Below are positions 19,550 to 30,007 of a stretch of 64,000 nucleotides of DNA, piece after piece (the first letter of the stretch is position 1; every line of letters begins with the position of its first letter). The position numbers and the translations under genes are program-made. The notes beneath the pieces are model-generated. The model made no database searches. It had not been told where the DNA came from and saw only the letters and a list, made by a program, of their open reading frames with translations. This DNA is from Pseudomonas sp. S04 (GTDB taxonomy: Bacteria > Pseudomonadota > Gammaproteobacteria > Pseudomonadales > Pseudomonadaceae). Location: NCBI RefSeq assembly GCF_009834545.1, contig NZ_CP019427.1, forward strand, positions 372,001 to 436,000, given 5' to 3'.

Positions 19550-21466
19550 TCAGACCCTGAATTTACCCACCAGCATCTGCAGATGAGTACCCAACCGCGC
19601 CAGCTCGACGCTGGAGGCGGCGGTCTCCTCACTGGCGGCCGAGGTCTGCTCGGACACATCACGCACATTCAGCACGCTGCGGTTGATCTCTTCGGCCACG
19701 GCGCTTTGTTGCTCGGCCGCGGCGGCGATCTGCTGGTTCATTGCCTGAATCGCTGAGACGGTGCGGGTGATGTTGTCCAGCGAACCGCCCGCGCGGCGGG
19801 TGAGCTCGACGCTGCTGTCGGTCAGGCTGCGGCTGTTGTCCAGGATGGTGGCGACCTGCTGGGTGCCGCTCTGCAGGCCAACGATCAGTTCCTCGATCTC
19901 TTCGGTGGACTTTTGGGTGCGTTGCGCCAGGCTGCGCACTTCATCGGCGACCACGGCAAAACCTCGGCCGGCCTCACCGGCCCGCGCGGCCTCGATTGCG
20001 GCATTGAGGGCCAGCAGGTTGGTTTGCTGGGCCACGGACTTGATCACGTCCAGCACGCTGCCGATCTTGTCGCTCTCGCGCTTCAGATCGCCCATGGCGA
20101 CCGTGGAGTGGCCGACCTCGGTGGCCAGGCGCTCGATCTGGGCGATGGCTTCGCCGACCACTTTGTCGCCTTCACGGGCCTGCTGGTCGGCCGCGACGGC
20201 GGCCTCCGAGGCCTCTTCGGCGTTACGCGCGACTTCCTGCACGGTGGCGGCCATTTCGTTCATCGCGGTGGCGACCTGATCGGTCTCGACCTTCTGGCTG
20301 TTGACCCCGGCGCTGGTCTGCTCGGTCACCGCCGACAGCTCTTCGGCAGCGCTGGCGATTTGCGTGACGCCATCGCTGATCCCGCCAATCAGCTCGCGCA
20401 GGCCGACGATCATGCTCTGGATCGCGCGCTGCAGTTGGCCCAGTTCGTCGCGGCGCTGGGAGATCAGGTTGTGCGTCAGGTCGCCGGCGGCCACCCGCTC
20501 GGCGGCCTTGAGGGCCTGGTTCAGCGGGATGATGATCTGCCGGGTGATGGCCCAGGCAGCGATCAGGCCGAACACCAGGGCCAGCACCGTGCTCAGCAAT
20601 AGGGTGTTCTTGGCGTGGGCGGCGTCGGTGTCGCGGACGACCGTCTGCGACAGCGTGAGTTTTTTGCTCAGTTCCAGCAGGACGTCGCCTTGATGGGCCA
20701 TGTCCTTGAGTGCGGTGGCGCTGGCCACCTGGGCATCGCGGTACTGGCTGACCGCCGCGCGGTAGCCGATCAGCGAGTCGCTGGCCTGTTGCAGGTTGCC
20801 GACGTGCTGCTCGGGCAGTTGCGCGGGCAGGGCCTTGAGGTAGTCGAGGGCTGCGTCGATGGCGGCCAGGGCCGGCTGTTCGGCCTCGGCCTTGCCGCTG
20901 TAGGTGTAGCCGCGGACCTGGAAGCGCGCCTGCTGGAGCAGTTTGCTGAGGTCGATGACGCTGTTGAACTGCGCCACGTTGTCGCCTTGCAGCAGGGCTT
21001 TCTCCACTTCGTTGACGCGGGCCACGGCAGCGTCAGCGGTCGCGCCCAGCTTGGCTCTGGCGGCTTCACGATGGGTGGTGGCCTGGGTCATGTCGGCGAA
21101 GGCGTGCCGGTACTCGCTGAGGGCTTCCAGTTGCTCATTGAGTATGGCGGCGTCGGCGGGCTGCTCGATCATCGTCAGGGCGCTCTTGAGGCCCTGGTCG
21201 AGGTTGTTCAGCACCTCGTTCACCGCCGCCGGTCCTTGCTCGCCGTGACGCATGTCATAGTCCAGGCGGGCAATGCGCAGGTCTTTGGTCAGTGCGGCGA
21301 GGCTGGAGATGAAGCCGAGCTTGTCGCCCCGGCTGATGATGCTGCTCATGCCCGACCAGCCGTTGACGGTGATCAGCAGGGTCATCAGCAAGACCAGGCC
21401 GAAGCCGATGCCCAGCTTGCGATTTACGCTCACATTGCCAAGGTTCTCGGCTAACCATCGGTACAT
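19550..21466 (-). CDS. Methyl-accepting chemotaxis protein, HBM-type sensor (McpS/McpQ/McpK-like)
   Basis: Inner-membrane chemoreceptor of 638 residues: one membrane helix near residues 18-38, a long all-helical periplasmic sensor of about 245 residues, a second helix near 285-305, a HAMP domain, then a signalling domain with the hairpin tip ([19 protein letters not shown]). The size and helical nature of the sensor fit the bimodular HBM class. The gene order matches that of P. putida McpQ, a citrate receptor, and P. aeruginosa McpK, so a TCA-cycle acid ligand is a reasonable guess but not proven. A FliA-type promoter lies upstream. Confidence 0.92.
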   Translation of the reverse strand: MYRWLAENLGNVSVNRKLGIGFGLVLLMTLLITVNGWSGMSSIISRGDKLGFISSLAALTKDLRIARLDYDMRHGEQGPAAVNEVLNNLDQGLKSALTMIEQPADAAILNEQLEALSEYRHAFADMTQATTHREAARAKLGATADAAVARVNEVEKALLQGDNVAQFNSVIDLSKLLQQARFQVRGYTYSGKAEAEQPALAAIDAALDYLKALPAQLPEQHVGNLQQASDSLIGYRAAVSQYRDAQVASATALKDMAHQGDVLLELSKKLTLSQTVVRDTDAAHAKNTLLLSTVLALVFGLIAAWAITRQIIIPLNQALKAAERVAAGDLTHNLISQRRDELGQLQRAIQSMIVGLRELIGGISDGVTQIASAAEELSAVTEQTSAGVNSQKVETDQVATAMNEMAATVQEVARNAEEASEAAVAADQQAREGDKVVGEAIAQIERLATEVGHSTVAMGDLKRESDKIGSVLDVIKSVAQQTNLLALNAAIEAARAGEAGRGFAVVADEVRSLAQRTQKSTEEIEELIVGLQSGTQQVATILDNSRSLTDSSVELTRRAGGSLDNITRTVSAIQAMNQQIAAAAEQQSAVAEEINRSVLNVRDVSEQTSAASEETAASSVELARLGTHLQMLVGKFRV

Positions 21467-21502
21467 GCTGCAGACTCCCCATTGATTCGAATTATGGAGA
21501 GT

Positions 21503-21529
21503 CTATCGGCCGACTAAAGAGAATCTGTA
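21503..21529 (-). promoter_or_regulatory. Putative FliA (sigma-28) promoter of the chemoreceptor gene
   Basis: On the minus strand TACA (21529-21526), a 15-base spacer and GCCGATAG (21510-21503). This is close to the flagellar sigma-28 consensus TAAA-N15-GCCGATAA and lies 37 bases from the ATG. Confidence 0.6.
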
Positions 21530-21551
21530 GGTGCTCCTACGATCCTGGGGA

Positions 21552-22259
21552 TCAGAATAGGCGAGCGAGCAGTGCGGTGACTGCGGTTTCGACTCGCAGG
21601 ATGCGCTCGCCGAGCTGTACCGGTTGCAGTCCGGCCTTGCCCAGCAGGTCGATTTCGTAGGGGATCCAGCCGCCTTCCGGGCCGATGGCCAGGGTCACGG
21701 GCTCGGTCAGCCCGCGAGGGCAGGGTGGGTGGTTGCCAGGGTGGCCGACCAGCCCGAGGGTGCCCTCGACGATGGCCGGCAGGCGGTCTTCGACGAAGGG
21801 CTTGAAGCGTTTTTCGATGACGATTTCCGGCAGCACGCTGTCGCGGGCCTGCTCCAGGCCGAGGATCAATTGTTCGCGAATCGCCTCGGGCTCGAGGAAG
21901 GGGGTCTGCCAGAAGCTCTTTTCGACCCGGTAGCTGTTGACCAGCACCACCTTGGGCACGCCCATGGTGGCCACGGTCTGGAACACCCGGCGCAGCATCT
22001 TCGGCCGAGGCAGGGCGAGGACCAGGGTCAGGGGCAGCTTGGCCGGCGGTGGCTGGTCAAGGCTGACCCGCAACTCGGCTTCGCCGGGTTCCAGGCGCAG
22101 CACTTGGGCCGCACCCATCAGCCCGCCGATGCGTCCGACGCGCATGCTGTCACCGACTTCGCAGCGGTGCACTTCCTGCATGTGGGTCAAGCGCCGATCG
22201 CGCAGCACGACCCGGTCGGGCGCAATGAAATCGGCCTCTTCGAGGAGCAGCAGGTTCAC
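21552..22259 (-). CDS. rsmE: 16S rRNA (uracil-1498-N3)-methyltransferase
   Basis: SPOUT-class, SAM-dependent enzyme that methylates U1498 of 16S rRNA (235 aa). The C-terminal trefoil-knot motifs are present: LAIGPEGGW and [12 protein letters not shown]. The start is GTG at 22259, overlapping the tatC stop by four bases, so it is translated as the last gene of the tat run. Confidence 0.95.
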   Translation of the reverse strand: MNLLLLEEADFIAPDRVVLRDRRLTHMQEVHRCEVGDSMRVGRIGGLMGAAQVLRLEPGEAELRVSLDQPPPAKLPLTLVLALPRPKMLRRVFQTVATMGVPKVVLVNSYRVEKSFWQTPFLEPEAIREQLILGLEQARDSVLPEIVIEKRFKPFVEDRLPAIVEGTLGLVGHPGNHPPCPRGLTEPVTLAIGPEGGWIPYEIDLLGKAGLQPVQLGERILRVETAVTALLARLF

Positions 22260-23050
22260 GGTTGGGTCGCTGGCGGCTGGTCGTTGTGATCGTCAGCCGG
22301 CTGGTCGTCCGGATGCTCGCCACGTTTGCTGATCAGGCTGCCGAACAGGATGCCGATCTCGAACAGCATCCACATCGGCACGGCCAGCAGGGTCTGGGAG
22401 AAGATGTCCGGCGGGGTGAGGATCATGCCCACCACGAAGCAACCGATGATCACGTACGGGCGGATCTTGCGCAGGTACTTGACGTCGACCACGCCGATCC
22501 ATACCAGCAGGACCACGGCCACCGGGATCTCGAACGCCACGCCAAAGGCGAAGAACAGCGTCATGACGAAATCCAGGTAACTGGTGATGTCGGTCATCAT
22601 CTCCACGCCGGCCGGGGTGGCAGCGGCGAAGAACTTGAAGATCAGCGGGAACACCAGGAAGTAGGCGAACGCCATGCCGGCATAAAACAGCACGATGCTC
22701 GACACCAGCAATGGCACGGCAATGCGCTTCTCGTGCTTGTACAGGCCCGGTGCGATGAAGCCCCAGATCTGATGCAGGATCACCGGGATCGCCAGGAACA
22801 GCGAGACCATCATGGTCAGCTTCAATGGCGTCAGGAAGGGCGACGAGACGTCGGTGGCGATCATCGTCGCACCCGCCGGCAAGTACGCCCGCAGCGGTGT
22901 CGAGACGAAGGTGTAGATCTGCTGGGTGAAGGCAAACAGCCCGGCGAAGATCAGGAAGATCGCCGCGACACAGCGCAGCAGGCGGGTACGCAACTCGGTG
23001 AGGTGCGAGACCAGCGGCATGTGTTGGTCGTTCTCTGGAATATCGCTCAT
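22256..23050 (-). CDS. tatC: Sec-independent translocase subunit TatC
   Basis: Polytopic inner-membrane core of the twin-arginine translocase, which recognises RR signal peptides with TatB (264 aa, six hydrophobic helices). The HLTELRTRL opening and the [14 protein letters not shown] region are characteristic. It overlaps tatB by four bases and rsmE by four bases. Confidence 0.97.
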   Translation of the reverse strand: MSDIPENDQHMPLVSHLTELRTRLLRCVAAIFLIFAGLFAFTQQIYTFVSTPLRAYLPAGATMIATDVSSPFLTPLKLTMMVSLFLAIPVILHQIWGFIAPGLYKHEKRIAVPLLVSSIVLFYAGMAFAYFLVFPLIFKFFAAATPAGVEMMTDITSYLDFVMTLFFAFGVAFEIPVAVVLLVWIGVVDVKYLRKIRPYVIIGCFVVGMILTPPDIFSQTLLAVPMWMLFEIGILFGSLISKRGEHPDDQPADDHNDQPPATQP

Positions 23051-23466
23051 GGGGCTCGCGGCGCCGGTGTTGGGTCGTGGGGAGCAGGCGCAGCGGTGGC
23101 CGCCGGCTCGGTGACAGGTGCGCTGACGGTGGCCGCTGCTGGCTCGACTGCCGCGGTGCTCACCGCTGGGGCAGGCGTGGCTGGGGAGATCGGCGTTTCA
23201 GTTGGCGTCGGCTGCTGCTGGAGCGGATTGAGGATTTTGCGCGCCTCCTGCTCCAGCGACAGAATGTGCTCGTTGTGCAATTGCCGACGGATTTCGTCGG
23301 CACCGATTTCACGCTCAACTTCCTGTTTGATCGCGTTGAAGCTGCGCTTCAGGCGCCCGACCCACAGGCCGGCGGTGCGCGCAGCGCCCGGCAGGCGCTC
23401 GGGGCCCAGCACCAGCAGGGCAACGAGGCCGACAAGCAGCAGTTCAGAGAAGCTGATACCAAACAT
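23047..23466 (-). CDS. tatB: Sec-independent translocase subunit TatB
   Basis: Single-span Tat component that forms the substrate receptor with TatC (139 aa). [20 protein letters not shown] gives the N-terminal helix and the conserved glutamate, followed by GPERLPG and an amphipathic helix. The C-terminal third is a Pro/Ala/Thr-rich tail. The start at 23466 is 10 bases after the tatA stop. The frame is open further upstream, but that part lies in the tatA 3' end. Confidence 0.95.
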   Translation of the reverse strand: MFGISFSELLLVGLVALLVLGPERLPGAARTAGLWVGRLKRSFNAIKQEVEREIGADEIRRQLHNEHILSLEQEARKILNPLQQQPTPTETPISPATPAPAVSTAAVEPAAATVSAPVTEPAATAAPAPHDPTPAPRAP

Positions 23467-23476
23467 TAGTCTGTGC

Positions 23477-23755
23477 TCACGAGTCTTTGCGGGTCGGCTC
23501 TTCGACTTTCTGGGCCTGCACGTCAATGGTGTGCGGCTCGTTCAGGGTCGAAGCCTGTGGCTGCACGGGCGGTGCTGGCTGTGCGGTCGGTGGGACCACC
23601 GGTTCGGCGGGTTTTTCGTCATCGTTCATGGCCTTGCGAAAGCCCTTGATCGATTCGCCAACGTCGGTGCCGAGGTTTTTCAGTTTTTTGGTGCCGAATA
23701 CCAGCACTACCACCACCAGAATGACGACCCAGTGTTTCCAGTCAAAAATGCCCAT
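23477..23755 (-). CDS. tatA: Sec-independent translocase subunit TatA
   Basis: Pore-forming Tat component (92 aa). It has a short N-terminal membrane helix ([20 protein letters not shown]), the [10 protein letters not shown] hinge with the conserved FG, an amphipathic helix and a polar tail. It is the first tat gene and follows hisE by 25 bases on the same strand. Confidence 0.97.
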   Translation of the reverse strand: MGIFDWKHWVVILVVVVLVFGTKKLKNLGTDVGESIKGFRKAMNDDEKPAEPVVPPTAQPAPPVQPQASTLNEPHTIDVQAQKVEEPTRKDS

Positions 23756-23780
23756 CTTGCTGCTCCTCTCTAATCGTTAT

Positions 23781-24113
23781 TCAGTTGGCTGGACGCGAGG
23801 CTTTCTCGTCGTGCCCGGACAGGCCGAAGCGGCGGTCCAGTTCGTCGAGTACCGCCTGCGGATGCTGCCCTAACTGGGCCAGCATGACCATGCTATGGAA
23901 CCACAGGTCGGCGGTTTCGTAGATGACATCGCTGCAATCTCCGCTGACGGCGGCGTCTTTGGCGGCAATGATGGTCTCGACCGACTCTTCGCCGACTTTC
24001 TCCAGAATCTTGTTCAGGCCCTTGTGGTAAAGGCTGGCGACATAGGAGCTGTCGGCGGCGGCGCCTTTACGCTCTTCCAGCACCTGGGCCAGGCGGGTCA
24101 GGGTGTCACTCAT
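23781..24113 (-). CDS. hisE: Phosphoribosyl-ATP pyrophosphatase
   Basis: Second step of histidine biosynthesis: hydrolysis of PR-ATP to PR-AMP. A 110-residue all-alpha MazG-like protein with the metal-binding EExxE-type stretch [15 protein letters not shown]. It overlaps hisI by eight bases. HisI and HisE are separate proteins here, whereas enterobacteria have them fused. Confidence 0.96.
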   Translation of the reverse strand: MSDTLTRLAQVLEERKGAAADSSYVASLYHKGLNKILEKVGEESVETIIAAKDAAVSGDCSDVIYETADLWFHSMVMLAQLGQHPQAVLDELDRRFGLSGHDEKASRPAN

Positions 24114-24507
24114 GGCTGTGTCCTGCAGAGTAAATGGCGTGCGGGTCCTTGAGCACCGGGTCGACGGTTTTCCAGTCGCCGTTCTCGAATACGCGGTAGA
24201 AGCAGCTTTGGCGCCCGGTATGACAGGCGATGTCGCCGATCTGCTCGACCATCAGGATGATCACGTCGGCGTCGCAGTCCAGGCGCATCTCATGCAGGGT
24301 CTGCACGTGGCCGGACTCTTCGCCCTTGCGCCACAGCTTGCCACGCGAGCGTGACCAGTAGATGGCGCGGTTCTCGGCAGCGCTGAGCTCCAGTGCTTCG
24401 CGGTTCATCCAGGCCATCATCAGCACGCGCCCGGTCTTGTGGTCCTGGGCGATCGCCGGCACCAGGCCGTCACTGTCCCATTTGATCTCGTCCAGCCAGT
24501 TTTTCAT
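24106..24507 (-). CDS. hisI: Phosphoribosyl-AMP cyclohydrolase
   Basis: Third step of histidine biosynthesis: opens the adenine ring of PR-AMP. It is zinc/magnesium dependent, with [11 protein letters not shown] and [11 protein letters not shown] carrying the metal ligands. The start at 24507 (MKNWLDEI) gives 133 residues, the family length. The frame is open 72 bases further upstream, through a hairpin region that is not likely coding. Confidence 0.95.
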   Translation of the reverse strand: MKNWLDEIKWDSDGLVPAIAQDHKTGRVLMMAWMNREALELSAAENRAIYWSRSRGKLWRKGEESGHVQTLHEMRLDCDADVIILMVEQIGDIACHTGRQSCFYRVFENGDWKTVDPVLKDPHAIYSAGHSHE

Positions 24508-24525
24508 CTTCGACTCCGACAGCCG

Positions 24526-24589
24526 GGCCCAGCATCTGCGCTGGGCCTGGGCGATTTGAAACAGTGTGCCAGCCGACAACCCGGCTGGC
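24526..24589 (-). terminator. Two hairpins between ubiB and hisI (possible attenuator or weak terminator)
   Basis: Stem 1: GGCCCAGC (24526-24533) with GCTGGGCC (24540-24547). Stem 2: GCCAGCCG (24568-24575) with CGGCTGGC (24582-24589), which touches the ubiB stop codon. On the minus strand stem 2 comes first and is followed by ACACTGTTT, a poor T-tract. The structures may reduce transcription from the ubi genes into hisIE-tat. Confidence 0.4.
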
Positions 24590-26193
24590 TATCGGCGAAC
24601 GACCAGATACAAACCCACCGCGAGCATAATTGCGCCCGGCCAGTGGCCCAGTTCGTTCAGCGGACCACCGGCCAGCAGGATCGCACCGCCGGCCAGGTGG
24701 GCGGCACCGAGCAGGCGCAGGAACCAGTCGTCCGAGCGCCGATGCCAGGCCACGGGCGGGTTGGCGGCGTGGGGTTGGGTCATGCGTTCGAGCAGGTCGC
24801 GGGTCATGTTGGCCAGGTGCGGCAGTTGCTCGACCTGGTTGTGCAGGTTGCCCAGCAGGGTTTTCGGGCTGACGCGTTCACGCATCCAGCGTTCGAGGAA
24901 CGGCTGGGCGGTGTTCCACAGGTCCAGGTCCGGGTACAGCTGGCGGCCCAGGCCTTCGATGTTGAGCAGGGTCTTTTGCAGCAGGACCAACTGCGGCTGG
25001 ACTTCCATATTGAAGCGCCGAGCCGTCTGGAACAGGCGCATCAGCACCTGGCCGAAGGAAATATCTTTTAACGGTTTTTCGAAGATCGGTTCGCATACCG
25101 TGCGGATCGCCGCTTCGAATTCGTTGAGTTTGGTTTCCGCCGGTACCCAGCCCGAGTCGATGTGCAATTGGGCGACACGCCGGTAATCGCGCTTGAAGAA
25201 GGCGAACAGGTTGCGCGCCAGGTAGTCCTGGTCTTCCGGGGTCAGGCTGCCGACGATGCCGCAATCGATGGCAATGTACTGCGGGCTCCACGGGTTGACC
25301 GTGCTGACGAAGATGTTGCCCGGGTGCATGTCGGCATGGAAGAAGCTGTCACGGAACACCTGGGTGAAGAAGATCTCCACGCCGCGTTCGGCGAGCATCT
25401 TCATATCGGTGCGCTGGTCGGCCAGGGTTGCCAGGTCGGTGACCTGGACCCCGTAGATGCGCTCCATCACCAGTACTTTTGGCCGGCACCAGTCCCAGTA
25501 GACCTGGGGCACGTACAGCAGGGGCGAGCCGTCGAAGTTACGCTTGAGTTGGCTGGCGTTGGCCGCTTCGCGCAGCAGGTCGAGTTCGTCGTAGATGGTT
25601 TTTTCGTAGTCCTGGACCACGTCCACCGGGTGCAGCAGGCGTGCATCGGCGGAGAGTTTTTCCGCGGTGCGGGCGAGGATGAACAGCCACGCCAGGTCTT
25701 GCGCGATGATCGGCTTGAGGCCTGGGCGAATGACCTTGACCACCACCTCTTCGCCGCTTTTCAGTTGCGCGGCATGCACCTGGGCTACCGAGGCCGAGGC
25801 CAGGGGCTCGATGTCGAAGCGGCTGAACACCTCGCTGATCTTTTTCCCCAGTTGCTCTTCGATCAGCTTGACGGCCAGTTGCGAGTCGAAGGGTGGTACT
25901 CGGTCCTGCAGCAGCATCAGCTCATCGGCGATGTCTTCGGGCAGCAGGTCGCGGCGAGTGGAGAGGATCTGCCCGAACTTGATGAAGATCGGCCCCAGGT
26001 CCTGCAGGGCCAAACGCAGGCGCACGCCCCGGCTCAGTTCCAGGGTCTTGCGCGGGAACCAGCGCCACGGCAGGGCATAACGCAGTGCCAGGAGGAACCA
26101 GGGCAATGGCAGGGCGAACAGCAGGTCATCGAGGCGGTAGCGGATCACGACGCGCTGGATGCGCAACAGACGGCGGACGGCGAGCAGCTTCAT
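24589..26193 (-). CDS. ubiB: UbiB, ubiquinone biosynthesis atypical kinase/ATPase
   Basis: Member of the ABC1/ADCK/UbiB family needed for ubiquinone synthesis (534 aa), probably supporting the Ubi complex with ATPase activity. The family motif KFGQILSTR is near the N terminus, VKVIRPG carries the conserved lysine, and [12 protein letters not shown] is the catalytic loop. Two hydrophobic helices at the C terminus anchor it in the membrane. It overlaps ubiJ by four bases in the ubiE-ubiJ-ubiB run. Confidence 0.96.
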   Translation of the reverse strand: MKLLAVRRLLRIQRVVIRYRLDDLLFALPLPWFLLALRYALPWRWFPRKTLELSRGVRLRLALQDLGPIFIKFGQILSTRRDLLPEDIADELMLLQDRVPPFDSQLAVKLIEEQLGKKISEVFSRFDIEPLASASVAQVHAAQLKSGEEVVVKVIRPGLKPIIAQDLAWLFILARTAEKLSADARLLHPVDVVQDYEKTIYDELDLLREAANASQLKRNFDGSPLLYVPQVYWDWCRPKVLVMERIYGVQVTDLATLADQRTDMKMLAERGVEIFFTQVFRDSFFHADMHPGNIFVSTVNPWSPQYIAIDCGIVGSLTPEDQDYLARNLFAFFKRDYRRVAQLHIDSGWVPAETKLNEFEAAIRTVCEPIFEKPLKDISFGQVLMRLFQTARRFNMEVQPQLVLLQKTLLNIEGLGRQLYPDLDLWNTAQPFLERWMRERVSPKTLLGNLHNQVEQLPHLANMTRDLLERMTQPHAANPPVAWHRRSDDWFLRLLGAAHLAGGAILLAGGPLNELGHWPGAIMLAVGLYLVVRR

Positions 26194-26813
26194 GCGTTAT
26201 CGCTTGAGTCGAGGGATCGGGAGAGACGCTCCAAGCGCGCCTCAAGACGTTCCAGATCGAGTTTGATCTGGTCCAGCTCACTGAACCGCGCTTCGGCTTC
26301 GCGTTGCCCGACCAGGGTACGCGACTCTTCGGCGAGGTATTCGGCCAGGTTCTGGTTCAGGCTGGTGAAGCCTTGTTGATACCAGCGCGCGCGGCTGCGC
26401 AGGTGGCCGCCGAGCAGTTGCGTGGCGACTGGGCCCAGCCAGCGTGCGAGTTCGTACTCCCAGTCCAGCTCCAGGTCCTGCAGCACGCCAGCCAGCTCCA
26501 GCAGCACGCCGCTGTCACCGTCCAGCTCGACTTGCGGGCTGTGCAGCACTGCGGTCTTGTCCTTGCTGATGGCCAGCTTGAGCAAGCTGGCCGCCGGTGC
26601 GCGCAGGGTGCAATCGGCTTCGGCTGCCCAGTGGGCCGCCAGCATCAGGCCCTCATCGCTGGGCAGGATGAACAGCTGCAACGCCGGGCTGCGGCACTCG
26701 ACGGCAATGACCTTGCCGTTCAAATGGGCCAGGCGCGGCAGCGCCGTGCTGTCGAGCCGCAGGACCCGGTTCAGGCCGAGTTCGACGCTGGCGAGCAGGC
26801 CGGCGAGCAACAT
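26190..26813 (-). CDS. ubiJ: UbiJ, SCP2-domain ubiquinone biosynthesis accessory factor
   Basis: Lipid-binding accessory protein of the Ubi complex (207 aa). The N-terminal half is an SCP2-like fold and the C terminus is a coiled coil ([20 protein letters not shown]). It lies between ubiE and ubiB with a 1-base and a 4-base overlap, which is the standard order and supports the assignment. Confidence 0.9.
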   Translation of the reverse strand: MLLAGLLASVELGLNRVLRLDSTALPRLAHLNGKVIAVECRSPALQLFILPSDEGLMLAAHWAAEADCTLRAPAASLLKLAISKDKTAVLHSPQVELDGDSGVLLELAGVLQDLELDWEYELARWLGPVATQLLGGHLRSRARWYQQGFTSLNQNLAEYLAEESRTLVGQREAEARFSELDQIKLDLERLEARLERLSRSLDSSDNA

Positions 26814-27583
26814 CAGGGCTTGATGCCGCGGTGCAGGGCAACGATGCCTGAGGTCATGTTGTGGTAGGTCACTCGGTCGAAACCGGCCTCGACCATCATC
26901 GACTTCAGGGTTTCCTGGTTCGGGTGCATGCGGATCGACTCGGCCAGGTAGCGATAGCTTTCCGGATCATTGAGGATCAGTTTGCCGACCATCGGCATGA
27001 AGGCGAACGAGTAGGCGTCGTAGACCTTGGACATCAGGGCGTTGGTCGGTTTGGAGAACTCCAGCACCAGCAGGCGGCCGCCAGGCTTGAGTACACGCAG
27101 CATCGAGCGCAGGGCGTCTTCCTTGTGGGTGACGTTGCGCAGGCCGAAGGCGATGGTCACGCAATCGAAGTGGTTGTCCGGGAACGGCAGCTTTTCCGCG
27201 TCGGCCTGGACGAACTCGATGTTGCCGGCCACGCCTTTGTCCAACAGGCGGTCACGACCGACCTTGAGCATGGATTCGTTGATGTCGGCCAGCACTACCT
27301 GGCCGGTCGGGCCGACCAGATGGGAGAACTTGGCAGCCAGGTCACCGGTACCGCCGGCGATGTCCAGGACCCGATTGCCTGCGCGCACACCCGACAGCTC
27401 AATGGTGAAGCGCTTCCACAGGCGGTGCATGCCGCCGGACAGCACGTCGTTCATCAGGTCGTACTTGGCCGCTACCGAGTGGAACACCTCAGCGACTTTT
27501 TCCGCTTTCTGGCTTTGCGGAACGTTTTTGAAGCCGAAGTGTGTGGTGGGTTCGGCATCGCTGCCTTTGCGCTGATCAGTCAT
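26813..27583 (-). CDS. ubiE: Ubiquinone/menaquinone C-methyltransferase
   Basis: SAM-dependent C-methyltransferase of the ubiquinone pathway (256 aa). SAM motif I is [11 protein letters not shown] at residues 72-82, and the family signatures [17 protein letters not shown] and [13 protein letters not shown] are present. The start at 27583 (MTDQRKGSD) gives the family length. The 141-base upstream extension of the open frame looks non-coding. Confidence 0.97.
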   Translation of the reverse strand: MTDQRKGSDAEPTTHFGFKNVPQSQKAEKVAEVFHSVAAKYDLMNDVLSGGMHRLWKRFTIELSGVRAGNRVLDIAGGTGDLAAKFSHLVGPTGQVVLADINESMLKVGRDRLLDKGVAGNIEFVQADAEKLPFPDNHFDCVTIAFGLRNVTHKEDALRSMLRVLKPGGRLLVLEFSKPTNALMSKVYDAYSFAFMPMVGKLILNDPESYRYLAESIRMHPNQETLKSMMVEAGFDRVTYHNMTSGIVALHRGIKP

Positions 27584-27738
27584 ATCGCCGTCACCAAAAG
27601 AGAATGCGCGACATTCTAATCCCCAGGGCCTGCTTTGTCTTGGCAAGGCTGAATGTAAGATAGGCAACCGCCGGGACCTTTTGACGCAGTCGGGGTCAAG
27701 ATGTCTTGAGCAAGTCCCGATCAATCAGGAGTCAATCA

Positions 27739-28014
27739 ATGGCCCGTATTAGTGTTGAACGTGCCCACGGCCTGGGCAAGGAAGCGGCGCGCGAGAAGGC
27801 CGATAAACTGGCCGAGAAGCTGGCTGCACAGTATGGCCTGGAGCCCAAATGGGCGGGCGATACCCTCAATCTCAAGCGCTCGGGGGTCAAGGGCGCAGTG
27901 CATGTGGGTGAGGATTCGATCCGGGTCGATGTCGAGCTCGGCCTGCTGATGTCGGCGATGAGCGGGACCATCAAGGCGGAAATCGAAAAAGCCCTGGATA
28001 AAGCCCTGGTCTGA
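27739..28014 (+). CDS. Polyhydroxyalkanoic acid system family protein (PHA_gran_rgn)
   Basis: Small 91-residue protein of the family usually found next to pha genes (opening MARISVERAHGLGKEAAREKA). Its function is not established and granule association is presumed. An AGGAG site at 27727-27731 supports the ATG at 27739. It is divergent from ubiE and separated from phaI by the REP array. A charged N-terminal helix and a C-terminal amphipathic segment are visible. Confidence 0.85.
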   Translation: MARISVERAHGLGKEAAREKADKLAEKLAAQYGLEPKWAGDTLNLKRSGVKGAVHVGEDSIRVDVELGLLMSAMSGTIKAEIEKALDKALV

Positions 28015-28040
28015 TTGTGAAGTATCCAGCATCGATGCGG

Positions 28041-28614
28041 CCTGACCCGCCGCCATCGCGGGCAAGCCCGCTCCCACAAAGATTGTGGGTGTATGCAAAA
28101 TCAGCGAGCAGCCAAAGCGCACTGTGGGAGCGGGCTTGCCCGCGATGAGGCCGGTCCATTCAACATCGATAGTGCCTGACCCACCGTCATCGCGGGCAAG
28201 CCCGCTCCCACAAAGATTGTGGGTGTATGCAAAATCAGTGAGCACCCAAAGCGCACTGTGGGAGCGGGCTTGCCCGCGATGAGGCCGGTCCATTCAACAT
28301 CGATAGTGCCTGACACGCCGCCATCGCGGGCAAGCCCGCTCCCACAAAGATTGTGGGTGTATGCAAAATCAGCGAGCAGCCAAAGCGCACTGTGGGAGCG
28401 GGCTTGCCCGCGATGAGGCCGGTCCATTCAACATCGATAGTGCCTGACCCACCGCCATCGCGGGCAAGCCCGCTCCCACAAAGATTGTGGGTGTATGCAA
28501 AATCAGCGAGCAGCCAAAGCGCACTGTGGGAGCGGGCTTGCCCGCGATGAGGCCGGTCCATTCAACATCGATAGTGCCTGACCCGCCGTCATCGCGAGCA
28601 AGCTCGCTCCTACA
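28041..28614. repeat. Tandem array of a 134-bp REP-containing unit (4 full copies plus a diverged fifth)
   Basis: Units begin CCTGAC at 28041, 28175, 28309, 28443 and 28577, exactly 134 bases apart. Each full unit holds two REP palindromes in opposite orientation (CGCGGGCAAGCCCGCTCCCA and its complement) joined by a constant linker, and ends CATTCAACATCGATAGTG. Copies differ at only a few positions. The fifth is partial and altered (CGCGAGCAAGCTCGCTCCTA). The 730-base gap 28015-28744 holds this array and, at its right end, the phaI leader. Confidence 0.95.
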
Positions 28615-28744
28615 TAGGTTTGTGGTGTATCCAGCGGTTTGTGTCGGTTCTTAGGGTGCCGTTTCTAATTTTTCTACCTACCTTGTGCCTGAGCCCGACT
28701 CTTTTGCGGGCAGTTCCTCAAACCTTCTGCGCGTGAGGTGCACC

Positions 28745-29167
28745 ATGGCCAAAGTTACTTTGAAGAAAAAAACTGACGTTCAACCTGCCCCGGTGAACGA
28801 AGTGAAATCCTATGCCCGCAAGATCTGGCTGGCAGGCCTGGGTGCCTACGCCAAGGTCGGTCAGGAAGGCAGCGAATACGTTCAAGAGTTGATCAAGGCT
28901 GGTCAATCTGTTGAAAAGAAAGGCAAAAAAGTTGTTACGGAACAACTTGAAGCGGCCAACACTCAGATTGATAACGTCAAGGGTGATGTAGTCAGTCTCA
29001 AGGACCGCGTTGAAGTGCAGCTTGATAAAGTCGAGAAGGCTTTTGATACGCGTGTCGCCAGTGCCTTGAATCGTGTCGGCATTGCGTCTAAACATGACGT
29101 TGAGACACTCTCTGCTAAGCTCGATGAGCTAACGGCATTGCTCGAACGTGTCGCGCGTAAACATTAA
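28745..29167 (+). CDS. phaI: Phasin PhaI
   Basis: PHA granule-associated phasin (140 aa). It shares the KIWLAGLGAY phasin block with PhaF, followed by a long amphipathic helix and a coiled-coil C terminus (LSAKLDELTALLERV). The start at 28745 follows GAGG at 28735-28738. The gene forms a pair with phaF (10-base gap). Its leader carries GCCCG/CGGGC arms at 28693-28711. Confidence 0.95.
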   Translation: MAKVTLKKKTDVQPAPVNEVKSYARKIWLAGLGAYAKVGQEGSEYVQELIKAGQSVEKKGKKVVTEQLEAANTQIDNVKGDVVSLKDRVEVQLDKVEKAFDTRVASALNRVGIASKHDVETLSAKLDELTALLERVARKH

Positions 29168-29177
29168 GGAGAACGGG

Positions 29178-29990
29178 ATGGCTGGTAAAAAGAATACTGA
29201 AAAAGAAGGCAGCTCGTGGATCGGGAAGGTCGAAGACTACTCCCGCAAAATCTGGCTTGCTGGTTTAGGCGTGTACTCGAAGATCGACACTGACGGTAGC
29301 AAGCTCTTCGATACACTGGTCAAGGATGGCGAGAAAGCCGAGAAGCTCACCAAGAGCGCTGTCGGTAAAAAAGTCGACGCCGCCAAGGACTCCGCTTCTT
29401 CGGCCAAGTCGCGCATCAGTGGGGTCAAGGATCGCGCGCTGGGCAAATGGGACGAACTGGAAGGGGCTTTCGACAAGCGCCTGAACAGTGCCATTTCGCG
29501 CCTCGGTGTGCCGAGCCGCAACGAAGTGAAAGCCCTGCACAGCAAGGTCGACACCCTGACCAAGCAAATCGAAAAACTCACCGGCGCCAAGGTTGCCCCC
29601 GTAGCGGCCAAAACCGCAGCGGCCAAACCGGCAGCCGCCAAGACTGCCGCCAAGCCACTGGCCAAGGCTGCAGCTAAACCGGCTGCCAAGCCAGCCGCCA
29701 AGCCGGCCGCGAAAACCGCAGCTGCCAAGCCTGCCGCGGCCAAGCCCGCCGCCAAACCTGCGGTGAAAGCTGCAGCAGCGAAACCTGCCGCCAAACCCGC
29801 AGCCGCGAAAAAGCCGGCAGCCAAGAAGCCTGCAGCTCCCAAAGCTGCCGCGCCGAAAGCCCCAGCGGTCGCTGCCAAGCCGGCCACTGCGGCTGCTGCG
29901 GTCAGCCCGGCGAACTCCGCCGCCGCGCCAGCACCTGCTGCGACCCCGACTGCTACGCCAGCACCTTCGGCGCCAACCAGTCAGTCCTGA
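29178..29990 (+). CDS. phaF: Phasin PhaF with histone-like C terminus
   Basis: Bifunctional phasin of 270 residues. Residues 1 to about 140 are the phasin domain (KIWLAGLGVYSK, then a helical oligomerisation segment). The remainder is an Ala/Lys/Pro-rich tail made of KPAAK-type repeats resembling histone H1/AlgP, known in P. putida to bind DNA and help partition granules. An AAGGAG site precedes the ATG. The tail repeats are prone to length variation. Confidence 0.96.
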   Translation: MAGKKNTEKEGSSWIGKVEDYSRKIWLAGLGVYSKIDTDGSKLFDTLVKDGEKAEKLTKSAVGKKVDAAKDSASSAKSRISGVKDRALGKWDELEGAFDKRLNSAISRLGVPSRNEVKALHSKVDTLTKQIEKLTGAKVAPVAAKTAAAKPAAAKTAAKPLAKAAAKPAAKPAAKPAAKTAAAKPAAAKPAAKPAVKAAAAKPAAKPAAAKKPAAKKPAAPKAAAPKAPAVAAKPATAAAAVSPANSAAAPAPAATPTATPAPSAPTSQS

Positions 29991-30007
29991 TATTCCCGGG
30001 ACAGATA

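Noticed and set aside
28041..28580. Open frames of 60-185 codons running through the REP array
   Set aside because: They translate the repeat itself in several frames with repeated identical peptides; there is no start context or gene-like composition.
28041..28614. CRISPR array
   Set aside because: The period is constant at 134 bases and the whole unit, including the linker, is repeated. There are no unique spacers and no cas genes.
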